DNA from: Thalassotalea loyana | GTDB lineage: Bacteria > Pseudomonadota > Gammaproteobacteria > Enterobacterales > Alteromonadaceae | Direction: 5' to 3' | Length of the DNA stretch: 64,000 nucleotides | NCBI RefSeq assembly: GCF_030161435.1 | Contig: NZ_BSSV01000006.1 | Coordinates: 1-64,000 of the forward strand | In this document: piece after piece, positions 36,385 to 44,044 of the stretch | Position numbering within the stretch: position 1 is the first letter of the stretch | How the letters are laid out: each line of letters begins with the position of its first letter | Made by a program: the position numbers and the translations under genes | Notes under the pieces: model-generated | What the model saw: the letters and a program-made list of their open reading frames with translations, nothing else | Told to the model about the DNA's origin: nothing | Database searches by the model: none

Positions 36385-36865
36385 TGCAGTTCTCCGACAG
36401 CTCAAAAGCGGTTTGTGGTTGGGTGTGTTCAGCTACGTTTTTTTGCTGATAAGCAAGGTCTTGCATTAGCACTTTGATAGCATCAATGGCTACTTGTGGG
36501 TCGCAGCTTCCTTCTGTGGCTTGTATTAAGTAACCGCTCACCTTCGTCATAAATAGCTGAAGTTCGTTAAGCTCTTTGTGTTCAGCCCTGTGGCCACTCG
36601 GCGCTTTAACTAATAAGTAACCCTGCGAGTGCGCTAGATATTGAGTAATAAAGTTAATGCCACATACTTGCTCAAATGGGATGATTTTGTTTATTGGCAT
36701 TTTGTTGGTGCCAATCCACTTGTAAATCAAATCACCTGTGGTACCCAAGTGATCGCCAATACGCTCAACACTCATCCCTTTTTCGCGAATACCATGCTCT
36801 TTGGTTAGCTGTAGTGCCTTGGCAAGGTTTTGAGGTACCTCGCGTTTCCAATTTGTTTTAGGCAT
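36371..36865 (-). CDS. CII-like phage regulatory protein
   Basis: 164 aa. An N-terminal helix-turn-helix, ALQLTKEHGIREKGMSVERIGDHLGTTGDLIYKWIGTNKMP (about 17-56), is followed by a helical oligomerisation half. The layout resembles the phage_CP76/CII regulator family of Mu- and P2-like phages. GGAGG lies six bases before the ATG. It overlaps the upstream gene by eight bases. Confidence 0.72.
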   Translation of the reverse strand: MPKTNWKREVPQNLAKALQLTKEHGIREKGMSVERIGDHLGTTGDLIYKWIGTNKMPINKIIPFEQVCGINFITQYLAHSQGYLLVKAPSGHRAEHKELNELQLFMTKVSGYLIQATEGSCDPQVAIDAIKVLMQDLAYQQKNVAEHTQPQTAFELSENCNENA

Positions 36866-37115
36866 TGGAAACCTCCTGGGCTGTACGCTTCCAAAAAAAG
36901 ACTTCTTGTGTTGCTTTACGCAACTGAGAGTTAGCTACTAGGCTTGGATTAGTTGATGCAACGAATAGGAGACATGCGTCATGCATGACCAAACGCATAC
37001 GAAACACATTAAGTTGATTAGTGGCTTTCATGTCTTGAGAGCTCCAATCTTGGTTATGTGGCACAAGTACATTTGGTGCTATTACTTGGCTAAGGTTAAT
37101 TATTGGTTGATTCAT
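36858..37115 (-). CDS. Phage early protein, unknown
   Basis: 85 aa (MNQPIINLSQVIAPNVLVPH … EVFFWKRTAQEVSNA). It lies between the Ner-like and CII-like regulators. Two small hydrophobic patches but no clear membrane helix or motif. No family recognised. Confidence 0.62.
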   Translation of the reverse strand: MNQPIINLSQVIAPNVLVPHNQDWSSQDMKATNQLNVFRMRLVMHDACLLFVASTNPSLVANSQLRKATQEVFFWKRTAQEVSNA

Positions 37116-37164
37116 TTTTATTCTTCTTACGTTCTTATTTTTTTGATCGTGAGTAGAGCAACTA

Positions 37165-37440
37165 TTAAGACGCTAAAAGCGTTTCTAGCTCTTGGCGTTT
37201 GGCTTCTTTGTTGGCCTTGTTTCTCTCATTTGCAGGGTCTACATATGTTGGTACGTCTGGGAAAACTTCCGACAGAGGCTTGTCGAGAATTTTGCAAATT
37301 GCGCTGGCAATGCGCTTTGAGGTTGTATGACGGTTAATAACACCAGATACGGCGGGCGGGTTTGTTTTTAGAGTTTCAGCTATCAACGCCAAGGTGTAAC
37401 CCTTTTGACGAATTTCTGCTTTTATTTCAGTACCATTCAT
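37165..37440 (-). CDS. Ner-like DNA-binding regulator
   Basis: 91 aa. Residues 1-58 form a compact helix-turn-helix: MNGTEIKAEIRQKGYTLALI AETLKTNPPAVSGVINRHTT then SKRIASAICKILDKPLSEVFP. This is the Ner/Nlp layout ('KGxTLxxLAxxxxxxxxxVxxxLxRxxxxxxxxIAxxLgxxpxxIFP'). Ner turns down early transcription in Mu. It is first gene of the leftward arm, facing the repressor candidate across a 126-bp region with dyads. Confidence 0.8.
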   Translation of the reverse strand: MNGTEIKAEIRQKGYTLALIAETLKTNPPAVSGVINRHTTSKRIASAICKILDKPLSEVFPDVPTYVDPANERNKANKEAKRQELETLLAS

Positions 37441-37464
37441 TGTAAGTTACCTTTTTTAATGACT

Positions 37465-37501
37465 GTTCATTGTTAGGGTGTAGGAATCATTAACAGTGAA
37501 C
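37465..37501. promoter_or_regulatory. Dyad in early/repressor control region
   Basis: GTTCATTGTTA (37465-37475) and TAACAGTGAAC (37491-37501): 11-bp inverted arms with one mismatch and a 15-bp spacer, immediately before the Ner-like gene. Candidate Ner or repressor operator overlapping the leftward early promoter. Confidence 0.5.
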
Positions 37502-37527
37502 ATATTTAGAACATGTTTTTAATTTAG

Positions 37528-37543
37528 TGCCCATATATGGGCA
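37528..37543. promoter_or_regulatory. Perfect 16-bp palindrome, repressor operator candidate
   Basis: TGCCCATATATGGGCA. A related site (12 of 16 identical) lies exactly 30 bp further at 37558-37573, overlapping the likely repressor start codon. Two sites three turns apart suit autoregulation. Confidence 0.6.
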
Positions 37544-37566
37544 TGTCAAGAGGTTTGTATCCTTAT

Positions 37567-37962
37567 ATGGGTAGTTTTTTACAGCAAGATCGCCACAGGC
37601 TAGGCCTGACGGCGGTTGACGTGATAAAAAAAATTTCCGCAAGTCGAACGACTTACACTCGTTGGGAGGCTGGTGCGCCTATCCCATCAGATAAATTAGG
37701 TGAGCTTGCAAGCATAGGTTTTGATATTCACTTTGTAGTGACGGGTGAATTTGCCAAGCCAGAAGTAAGTGATATGACACGAGCCATTCGTGTTGTTACA
37801 GGAGTATTAGGTGACGTTTGGGACGATATGTCTGCAGACGATAAGGCGGAGTTAATTTGCCAAACCTATAACTATTTTAAAAACGATGATGTTGCGCAAA
37901 CAACTGAAGAGCAAGATGTTTTAGTTGGTAACCTAATGAAAGAGGTATTAACAAAAGTGTAA
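37567..37962 (+). CDS. Xre-type repressor candidate
   Basis: 131 aa from ATG 37567, because MGSFLQQDRHRLGLTAVDVI is the normal beginning of a Cro/C1 helix-turn-helix domain. ATGs at 37537 and 37543 would place ten residues within the palindromic operator. The recognition helix region is SASRTTYTRWEAGAPIPSDK. The C-terminal half (ADDKAELICQTYNYFKNDD) is helical and may dimerise. It is divergent from the Ner-like gene, the expected place for the lysogenic repressor. No protease-type LexA domain is present. Confidence 0.75.
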   Translation: MGSFLQQDRHRLGLTAVDVIKKISASRTTYTRWEAGAPIPSDKLGELASIGFDIHFVVTGEFAKPEVSDMTRAIRVVTGVLGDVWDDMSADDKAELICQTYNYFKNDDVAQTTEEQDVLVGNLMKEVLTKV

Positions 37963-38005
37963 GTTACTATTTTTTGCGAAATAGTTGGCCGTAGTAAGGA
38001 GTGGC

Positions 38006-39190
38006 ATGGATAACTACAATAACAAAAAAACGAACAAAGATGTTCAGGAGGCAAAGTTACTTAATTTGTTTAAGCAAAAGCTCGCAATTCATAAACAAAA
38101 TAAGCAGCAAGACTTTGGTGATATGTTAGCAAACCTAGGTAACCGTGACTCGCAAAATGGTGAACAGTCTATACCTAAACAAGGTAACGATATGACCGTG
38201 GATGTTGGTAATGTCGTTACTCAGCCCCAACCTGTTAATCAAATAAATAATAACATAAATATGGGTGGCTATTATCCGCCTAGTCCAGCAGCACAGCCTT
38301 ACGCCATCATTGATAACTCTCATGCTGCAAACCTGATCAAACTAAGTGATCGTTTATCCGTATTACTCATCAACAGTGAAAGTAAAAAACAAATTGAAGA
38401 CGTGTGGGCTGATATTCACTCATTAGCTGAAACACCACCAGCTATTCACGATGGTATAAACCGTATTCAACTGATTCGCCAAGAAAAGTACTTACAGGTA
38501 GAGAATTACTTACTAAAATATATTCATCAATGTGAATCGAGCTTAATCGATTCTTTACTTGAGAAAAATGAGGAATTATCAAAAGACAGTGAGAGTTTTG
38601 AACAGCAAGGAATACATTACGAAGGTAAAGCTTATAAAGCTGAATGTAAGCTCCATGAAACAACTCAAAAGCTAAATGAGTCAAATGAGATAATTAAACG
38701 TTATCGCAAGGAACTTGAGGGCTATGCTAATGAGTATAGAAAGTTAGAGCAAATGTTTGAACGCTTGCAAGATGAACATGACAAGGCAGTAAATGAGCTT
38801 TTGTATTTAAGGCGCAGTGAACCAAAGTCTAGAGCTGCTAGATTGTCTTGCAGTACTGTAAGTGTTATCAATCAGTATAGAGACTCAAAGCACGAAGCTG
38901 CGATTGATAAGCACGGCGACGATGATGAGATGACGACAACTTTTCTAGACTTCAAGTTTGAAAGTGACGATTTGATTTCTATAACTGCAGCGTCAAAGGA
39001 AAATGTTAAAACAGGCAAAAGTGAGTTAAATGTTAGTTTTGTTTTGTTTGGCTCTCATGCAACTGAGTTAATAGCCGAACTATTTAGGCAAGTGAGTGTT
39101 GAGTTATTTAAGCCTATTCAAAAAGTTGGTGGTACATACGTTTTTGATGAATTTGGTTGGAACGACCCTCATAATCAAGTAGATATTTAA
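38006..39190 (+). CDS. Accessory coiled-coil protein, unknown
   Basis: 394 aa from ATG 38006 (AAGGA five bases upstream). N-terminal 100 residues are polar and low-complexity (Asn/Gln/Pro-rich, e.g. NQINNNINMGGYYPPSP). A helical region follows at about 105-170, then a long coiled coil at about 175-270 and a compact C-terminal domain of about 90 residues with beta strands (MTTTFLDFKFESDDLISI, SELNVSFVLFGSHA). No family recognised. First gene of the AT-rich cargo block behind the repressor, so probably expressed in the lysogen. Confidence 0.72.
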   Translation: MDNYNNKKTNKDVQEAKLLNLFKQKLAIHKQNKQQDFGDMLANLGNRDSQNGEQSIPKQGNDMTVDVGNVVTQPQPVNQINNNINMGGYYPPSPAAQPYAIIDNSHAANLIKLSDRLSVLLINSESKKQIEDVWADIHSLAETPPAIHDGINRIQLIRQEKYLQVENYLLKYIHQCESSLIDSLLEKNEELSKDSESFEQQGIHYEGKAYKAECKLHETTQKLNESNEIIKRYRKELEGYANEYRKLEQMFERLQDEHDKAVNELLYLRRSEPKSRAARLSCSTVSVINQYRDSKHEAAIDKHGDDDEMTTTFLDFKFESDDLISITAASKENVKTGKSELNVSFVLFGSHATELIAELFRQVSVELFKPIQKVGGTYVFDEFGWNDPHNQVDI

Positions 39191-39217
39191 CCTTTAATTT
39201 ATGGAAGAGAGTGAGAG

Positions 39218-39541
39218 ATGAAAGCAACAATACTGCTAATTTTATTGGCATTTTCCACAACTAGTTTTGCTTCAGAAAAATACGAATATTGTGAGTATCT
39301 TGGTGTATCGATTGGTGCAGATGAAAACTTTATGACTCAGATAATATTTAGAATTATGGAGAAAGAAAACGTTGATAGTCAAAGTGAAATTTGCCTCAGA
39401 CTTAGAAGAGATGGAAAAAGGTTTAGCGAAGAGTTTTCGACTGGTGAGTTATTTGACAAAAACAGCGTTGATCGCTGGCTAAAATACCAAAACTTTAGAG
39501 ATTCAATTTACGATAGTATTGTTGAAAATATTAACTACTAA
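39218..39541 (+). CDS. Small secreted protein, unknown
   Basis: 107 aa with a clear signal peptide (MKATILLILLAFSTTSFASE; cleavage near residue 18). The mature part has two cysteines (CEYLGVSI, SEICLRLRR) that could form a disulfide in the periplasm. GGAAGAGAG site before the ATG. No family recognised. It sits 27 bases behind the coiled-coil gene in the cargo block. Confidence 0.65.
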   Translation: MKATILLILLAFSTTSFASEKYEYCEYLGVSIGADENFMTQIIFRIMEKENVDSQSEICLRLRRDGKRFSEEFSTGELFDKNSVDRWLKYQNFRDSIYDSIVENINY

Positions 39542-39667
39542 GAAAAAACAAAAACTAACGGACTAACCATGAATATTATTTATATCTTCATTGGCTCAAT
39601 AGGCACTATTTTTATTGAATCAGCGTCAATATAATTTAAAATTTTTAACTAGAAAAAGGAGATGTCA

Positions 39668-40093
39668 ATGAATGGAGCGACCATAAAACGTTTGCATAGT
39701 GTTTACAATTTCTATTTACCTGAATACCGTAATATCATTAATAAGCTTGACCAATATTTAAAGGACACTACCGAGTTTAAATATCAAATAGAAACAGCAG
39801 AGGATGTTTCTCCAACCGCACATATCATTTATTTGTTTGGTAAAAAAGTGACTGTCGATTTTACTATCTCCCCCAACAGCGCTGGCAATTATGAAGCTAA
39901 AGGACGTATTGATTTTTATTATGAGCATATAACCAATGATCCTATGTGCACTTTACTTTTTGATCACAATGAAATGGATTTTGAAGATAATTCCTACGAT
40001 AACGAGATTAACAAAAGTTACCGTATGGAGCTAAAAATCATTAATAAATTATCTAAATGTGTGATTGAACGTTTAGAAAATAAAACTGCTTAA
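39668..40093 (+). CDS. Accessory protein, unknown
   Basis: 141 aa from ATG 39668 (AAGGAG six bases upstream; ATG 39662 is too close to that site). Short helical N-terminus, then beta-rich middle (KKVTVDFTISPNSAGNYEAK, GRIDFYYEHI) and acidic segment, ending in a helix. No family recognised. Follows a 126-base spacer with no convincing gene. Confidence 0.62.
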   Translation: MNGATIKRLHSVYNFYLPEYRNIINKLDQYLKDTTEFKYQIETAEDVSPTAHIIYLFGKKVTVDFTISPNSAGNYEAKGRIDFYYEHITNDPMCTLLFDHNEMDFEDNSYDNEINKSYRMELKIINKLSKCVIERLENKTA

Positions 40094-40125
40094 CACTCTA
40101 ATAAAAAAAATAATAAGGAACTTTT

Positions 40126-40971
40126 TTGATAGTAATTGAAAGTATCAAACGCCGCTATAGGTGGGGTAATCGCATAAAAAATACCGGATATTTTTTGCTA
40201 CCAATTATAGGTTTGGCGATTGAAGCGGCAGGGAAATTAAATGCGGCAGAGCACCCGACTATTGCTAAATACGCGTTATTCGCTAAAGAAAACGGAATAT
40301 GGCTGTTCGGTATTTACATTTTACTAGTATTTATTGGTGCACTATTGGCGTGGCGTGGTGATGATACTTCTTGGGAGTTAATGCAGACGTATTTAGACCA
40401 AATGCAAAAAGATGTTTTTCCGGATCATCAAGATGAAATAAAAGATAAACATCGAGTAACACTTTTTAAGTACTCAAAATGGAGTTTTAAGCGATATACT
40501 TTGAATCGCAAAGTACTTTCAGGTTGTTGGAGTGAAAGGCTGTGGATATGGTCAGGTTGGCTAAAACCTGTATTGCGCTCTGGTAAAACGAGTAAACAAA
40601 CCAATACGGTATTTAGCGCACCTGATAACGGCATGAAAGCAGAGGGTATTGCGGGTAAGTGTTGGGCATCTGCTGCGACAGTCCCTGCGTTGCAATTGGT
40701 TAAAATAGTGTCATCTTCTAGCGCAAGAAATAAGCAAAAGTATGCTAACGATACCGGTATGCCGCTGTGGCTTGTGCAGAAGTACCTGGATGAAAAAAAG
40801 CCTTTATCTATATCAATTTTAGCCTATTATATAACTACAGGTTCCGGAAAACCGTGGGGCGTACTCGTGATTGACAGCCAAGAGCATAATAGTATTAATA
40901 TGCTAGCAGCTGAAAATGCAATACGTGCCATTACAGAGCCATTAGGTTTATTATTGGAGCAAGTAAAATGA
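40126..40971 (+). CDS. Two-TM membrane protein with GAF-like cytosolic domain
   Basis: 281 aa from a TTG start with AAGGA upstream. Two hydrophobic helices (about 20-38 and 61-82) place most of the protein in the cytosol. Residues about 105-281 look like a GAF domain: HRVTLFKYSKW, GMKAEGIAGKCWASAATVP, KPLSISILAYYI and GKPWGVLVIDSQE…AENAIRAITEPLGLLLEQ. GAF domains bind small ligands. Enzymatic output is not visible. Its stop overlaps the start of the next gene by four bases, so the two are a coupled pair. Role in the prophage unknown; sensing for defence or lysogeny control is speculation. Confidence 0.68.
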   Translation: MIVIESIKRRYRWGNRIKNTGYFLLPIIGLAIEAAGKLNAAEHPTIAKYALFAKENGIWLFGIYILLVFIGALLAWRGDDTSWELMQTYLDQMQKDVFPDHQDEIKDKHRVTLFKYSKWSFKRYTLNRKVLSGCWSERLWIWSGWLKPVLRSGKTSKQTNTVFSAPDNGMKAEGIAGKCWASAATVPALQLVKIVSSSSARNKQKYANDTGMPLWLVQKYLDEKKPLSISILAYYITTGSGKPWGVLVIDSQEHNSINMLAAENAIRAITEPLGLLLEQVK

Positions 40972-41411
40972 GTGAATGGATTAAATTAGATACACTAAAA
41001 TTGGCCGATCAATTTGATACGCCAAATAATTCACGCGTTAAAATAATGCTGTCCCCGTATGACGTTCCTGATGCAATAAGAATTGAGCGTATTGGTAGAA
41101 ATGTCGTTATTGAATTTCGATACATTACGATTAAAGAAGAACGGTTTGAAGATGAAATTAAGGCAGGCTTTATATTTGAGGTCGGTAGGAAAACTGGTCG
41201 TATTTATAAAGTAAAGCTTGATTTCTCTCTAATTGAACTCCCAAGTAATTCATGTGACTTAACGTTGCATCCAGAGCATATGAGTTTTGCTATTGATAAC
41301 TTCATTCGCGAACAAGAGCATAAAACAAGAAACCCCGAAAAATACAATGCAACTAAGTCAGTATTTGAATCTTACAGTAAAGAAATTAACGATTCGTTAG
41401 CCCACGGCTAA
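40968..41411 (+). CDS. Partner protein of the GAF-like membrane gene, unknown
   Basis: 147 aa, start codon inside the stop of the preceding gene (ATGA). Predominantly beta strands (VVIEFRYITI, AGFIFEVGRK, YKVKLDFSLIEL) with a helical acidic C-terminus. No catalytic motif or family recognised. It ends the cargo block; the terminator at 41445 follows. Confidence 0.62.
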   Translation: MSEWIKLDTLKLADQFDTPNNSRVKIMLSPYDVPDAIRIERIGRNVVIEFRYITIKEERFEDEIKAGFIFEVGRKTGRIYKVKLDFSLIELPSNSCDLTLHPEHMSFAIDNFIREQEHKTRNPEKYNATKSVFESYSKEINDSLAHG

Positions 41412-41413
41412 TT

Positions 41414-41432
41414 TTACTAATACAGGTTATTA
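41414..41432 (+). promoter_or_regulatory. Late control element 1 (TAATA-N5-TATTA dyad)
   Basis: 19-base word TTACTAATACAGGTTATTA containing inverted TAATA / TATTA around CAGGT. The same word with one difference occurs at 50104. TTTAAT follows at 41439-41444 as a possible -10. It lies just before the lysis genes. Candidate binding site of the Mor-family protein at 29908. Confidence 0.6.
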
Positions 41433-41444
41433 CTAACGTTTAAT

Positions 41445-41478
41445 ACATGCTGTCACACTGACAGCATGTTTTGTTTTT
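41445..41478 (+). terminator. Terminator of the cargo block
   Basis: ACATGCTGTCA / TGACAGCATGT, an 11-bp stem with a CAC loop, then TTTTGTTTTT-type tail. It stops transcripts from the lysogenic side before the lysis genes. Confidence 0.88.
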
Positions 41479-41489
41479 GGCGTTAGAAA

Positions 41490-41942
41490 ATGTTGCCTGT
41501 AGCCCAAATCATTGAACAAGCTAAGCAATATTTCCAGATTTACGAGTTAGTAGATCCGGTTACTTATGCTCAGTTTAATGAAAAAGCCTGGTGGTTTATC
41601 TGCCCTTGTGCGTTGTTATCGCTTATTGCCCTACGCGAGCAATTTGGCCCTATTACCATTAACGACTGGTATTGGGGGGGTAACTATAAATACAGCGGTT
41701 ATCGCCCACCTAACTGCACGGTAGGCGCTAAGTATAGCCAACACAAGTTTGGCCGTGGTTTTGATGCAAAGTCAAAAGCCCACACGGCTATCGCCATGCA
41801 GGACTACATTCTTGCTAACCCAAAACAATTCCCATTCATCACTGCGATGGAAAATGCCGAGCACACCAAAACTTGGCTGCATTTTGACACGCGCCTTAGT
41901 GAGCTTCTAACCATCATTGTATTTGATTTGAGGTCGTCATGA
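41490..41942 (+). CDS. Endolysin, peptidase M15-like
   Basis: 150 aa. Zinc-peptidase M15 motifs YSQHKFGRGFDAKS (His-x6-Asp) and TWLHFDTR (Trp-x-His-x-Asp) match the D-Ala-D-Ala carboxypeptidase/L-Ala-D-Glu endopeptidase fold used by phage endolysins. No signal peptide, so it needs a holin. First gene of the late rightward arm, followed by membrane proteins fitting a lysis cassette. Shine-Dalgarno before the ATG is weak. Confidence 0.82.
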   Translation: MLPVAQIIEQAKQYFQIYELVDPVTYAQFNEKAWWFICPCALLSLIALREQFGPITINDWYWGGNYKYSGYRPPNCTVGAKYSQHKFGRGFDAKSKAHTAIAMQDYILANPKQFPFITAMENAEHTKTWLHFDTRLSELLTIIVFDLRSS

Positions 41943-42169
41943 ACCGTAGCCAAAGCCGTTTTGAAGAGGGGCGCAAACTGCGCCTACAACGTGAAGTCAG
42001 TTGCCATAAGAGAGGTTTACCTAAGCCACAGTTTAACCGCAGTGGCTGTATATACCGTCGCCCTGAGCAAGCCAATCAATTTAAACGGGGTTGGTTCAGC
42101 GTTACTGACGTTGATATTGCGCACGCTATTAACCAGTCTCAACAAGCCCAAGGAGAAGCCCATGCTTAA
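41939..42169 (+). CDS. Small basic phage protein, unknown
   Basis: 76 aa, arginine/lysine-rich (EEGRKLRLQREVSCHKRGLP). It overlaps the endolysin stop by four bases and the next start by eight bases. Longer overlapping frame 41961-42374 was rejected except for its end. No family recognised. Confidence 0.62.
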   Translation: MNRSQSRFEEGRKLRLQREVSCHKRGLPKPQFNRSGCIYRRPEQANQFKRGWFSVTDVDIAHAINQSQQAQGEAHA

Positions 42170-42374
42170 CTACTTAATTGTGGCTATTGGTTTTGCCAGC
42201 TTTTTACTCTTTGTGATCGCCTATGCGGTACTAGGTATTTCAAATTCAAGTATGCCTAAAAACGAAAAAACGCACCTGCAGTACAAAGTTTATCGTGTGC
42301 TTTACGCCGGTAGCGCAGCCACCTTTGCCGTGTGGGTATTGCTTTGTGAACTGGCTATGTGGGAGGTGCTATGA
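42162..42374 (+). CDS. Small two-TM membrane protein, holin candidate
   Basis: 70 aa from ATG 42162 (AGGAG six bases upstream). Hydrophobic segments at about 2-24 and 47-68 are separated by a charged loop (MPKNEKTHLQYK). Size, two helices and position behind the endolysin suggest a holin or holin partner. Stop overlaps the next start (ATGA). Confidence 0.62.
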   Translation: MLNYLIVAIGFASFLLFVIAYAVLGISNSSMPKNEKTHLQYKVYRVLYAGSAATFAVWVLLCELAMWEVL

Positions 42375-42904
42375 GTATTTCAGCAGCCTTAGCACTTGCC
42401 GACCTTATTGGTGTCGATGACTGGTTATTAAAAAAACTTAAAAAATCAGACTCAGGGGCCGCGAAAGTGGCCAGTAAAGTGATTGAGTTTGCCTCAAACG
42501 TTACAGGCGAGCCCCAATCAACCGACGCTATGTTAGAAAAGCTAAAACAAGATAACCAGTTGCAAATGCAGCTCAGCGCCACGCTTGTCAATAATGAGCA
42601 CGAGCTAAAGCGATTGGCGTTTGAAGATAGAAAAGATGCACGGCAAATGTACCAGGTACATAACCAACAAGCCGATGTCATTGCCGAGCGCATTATGAAA
42701 TGGAACTTACCTTATATTTTCTTGCTGCTTATCGCTAACGCCCTCGCGGCATATTTCTTAAAAGAGCACAGCGCCTTGTTACTGGCGGTGGGCAATGTCA
42801 TTGGTATGGCCATTAAATCGTTATTTGATGAGCGCAAAGAAGTGACCGGCTTTTTCTTTGGCTCAAGCATGGGTAGTAAACAAAAGGATATGAAGGAGCA
42901 GTAA
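42371..42904 (+). CDS. Holin-like phage membrane protein (3TM type)
   Basis: 177 aa from ATG 42371 (GGAGGT upstream). Cytosolic helical N-terminal part with a ELKRLAFEDRKDARQMYQ segment, then two hydrophobic helices (about 120-135 and 139-155) and a FFFGSSMGSKQKD end. This layout matches the 'holin of 3TMs' family common in Mu-like and gene-transfer phages. Part of the lysis cassette. Confidence 0.68.
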   Translation: MSISAALALADLIGVDDWLLKKLKKSDSGAAKVASKVIEFASNVTGEPQSTDAMLEKLKQDNQLQMQLSATLVNNEHELKRLAFEDRKDARQMYQVHNQQADVIAERIMKWNLPYIFLLLIANALAAYFLKEHSALLLAVGNVIGMAIKSLFDERKEVTGFFFGSSMGSKQKDMKEQ

Positions 42905-43132
42905 ATGGCAGACGTGGCAGACAAAGCCAAGCTATTAGAGCAACAAGCACTTGAGCATGCGTTGGCATCACACCAGGTGAGCGTGGAAACGCCTAATGAG
43001 TTTGATGGCCATCGCTATTGTTTGGATTGTGATATTGAAATAACCACCAAGCGATTACTTGCTGCACCGAATGCCGTGCGCTGTATTGATTGCCAAGAAG
43101 TACATGAACACCAACAAAAAAGAGGACGCTAA
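42905..43132 (+). CDS. TraR/DksA-type C4 zinc finger protein
   Basis: 75 aa. Coiled N-terminal helix, then CLDCDIEI…VRCIDC, a Cys2-x17-Cys2 finger as in short TraR proteins. TraR binds the RNA polymerase secondary channel and mimics DksA/ppGpp. Such genes are frequent near the lysis genes of Mu- and P2-like phages. Starts right after the previous stop. Confidence 0.85.
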   Translation: MADVADKAKLLEQQALEHALASHQVSVETPNEFDGHRYCLDCDIEITTKRLLAAPNAVRCIDCQEVHEHQQKRGR

Positions 43133-43134
43133 CC

Positions 43135-43491
43135 ATGGAATGGATCAACGAGAACTTTCGCATTATTCAGTGGTTATTGTCGGGGCTGTTTGGTACGGCA
43201 ATCTTTGTGTTGTGTTTGATGTTTGTAAAACGTAAAGAGCATGTTGAGCTAAAAGCCCAAGTGCAAACCATACAAGACACCTACTCAACCAAAAGTGACC
43301 ACACAAAGCTGGCCCAGCAAGTTAATACCCTAGAAGCGCAATTTAATGAACTGCCCGATAAAGACGATATCAATCAGCTCGAGCGCGATATAGGCGAGCT
43401 TAACGGCAAAATCGACGGCATTAACACGCTGCTTTCTAACATTAATAACCACGTCAACATGCTGGTTGAAAACGAAATAAAAGGAAATTAG
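43135..43491 (+). CDS. DUF2730-like membrane protein
   Basis: 118 aa. One N-terminal TM helix (about 12-29) followed by a long coiled coil (LKAQVQTIQDTYSTKSDHTK, ELPDKDDINQLERDIGELNG). Matches the DUF2730 proteins at this place in Mu-like phages (Mu gp25 region). An i-spanin role is possible from topology but not shown. Confidence 0.75.
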   Translation: MEWINENFRIIQWLLSGLFGTAIFVLCLMFVKRKEHVELKAQVQTIQDTYSTKSDHTKLAQQVNTLEAQFNELPDKDDINQLERDIGELNGKIDGINTLLSNINNHVNMLVENEIKGN

Positions 43492-43493
43492 TC

Positions 43494-43781
43494 ATGGCCT
43501 TGCAAAACATTCAAAACCAACACTATCGCTTATCGATTTTACGTGCGCTTGAAGCCTTAGGTTACAAAAGTAATGACTCTATGATCCAAGATGCTTGCGC
43601 GGCTTTTCATAACGTAATGAGTCGCGACCAGGTGCGCTCAAATTTACGTTGGTTACAAGAGCAAAACCTCGTCAGCCTAGAGCAAGTGGGCGATATTTTA
43701 AACGCGACCTTAACCACTCAAGGCCAAGATGTTGCCAATGGCCGTAGCTTTAACGATGGTGTTAAACGTCCGAGCGCATAA
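43494..43781 (+). CDS. Mu gp26-like phage protein
   Basis: 95 aa. LRALEALGYKSNDSMIQDACAAF, MSRDQVRSNLRWLQEQNLV and LTTQGQDVANGR fit the VpaChn25_0724/Mu gp26 family, a winged-helix-like protein always found between DUF2730 and the small terminase. Function not established. Confidence 0.78.
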   Translation: MALQNIQNQHYRLSILRALEALGYKSNDSMIQDACAAFHNVMSRDQVRSNLRWLQEQNLVSLEQVGDILNATLTTQGQDVANGRSFNDGVKRPSA

Positions 43782-43783
43782 CC

Positions 43784-44044
43784 ATGACAACTAAACCATA
43801 TACTGCCGCCCAAAAGCGTTTGTTATCAGCCTTAGCACGAGTATTGGTGCAACAAGACATTGAAACAAATTGCATCAAGCCGTCGTTTGAAAAACATTCC
43901 GACAAGCCGTTTAAGGCAGGCTCTTACATGGAAAGTTATTTCAAACAAGATCCTGAAGCTAAACGAGCATGGAATGCATTAAAGCGCGCCACCCAAAAAT
44001 ATCACCAAGAGTTAGCTCAAGGGTTAAAGGTACATAATGACTGA
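43784..44044 (+). CDS. Small phage protein, unknown
   Basis: 86 aa (YTAAQKRLLSALARVLVQQD … YHQELAQGLKVHND), helical. It overlaps the next gene by eight bases. No family recognised. Confidence 0.65.
   Translation: MTTKPYTAAQKRLLSALARVLVQQDIETNCIKPSFEKHSDKPFKAGSYMESYFKQDPEAKRAWNALKRATQKYHQELAQGLKVHND

Noticed and set aside
39569-39634. 21-aa hydrophobic frame MNIIYIFIGSIGTIFIESAS-I
   Set aside because: No ribosome binding site, very short, in AT-rich spacer; could be chance.
41961-42161. N-terminal extension of the two-TM gene (137-aa frame)
   Set aside because: Out of frame with the coding strand of the 76-aa gene it overlaps; ATG 42162 has AGGAG six bases before it.
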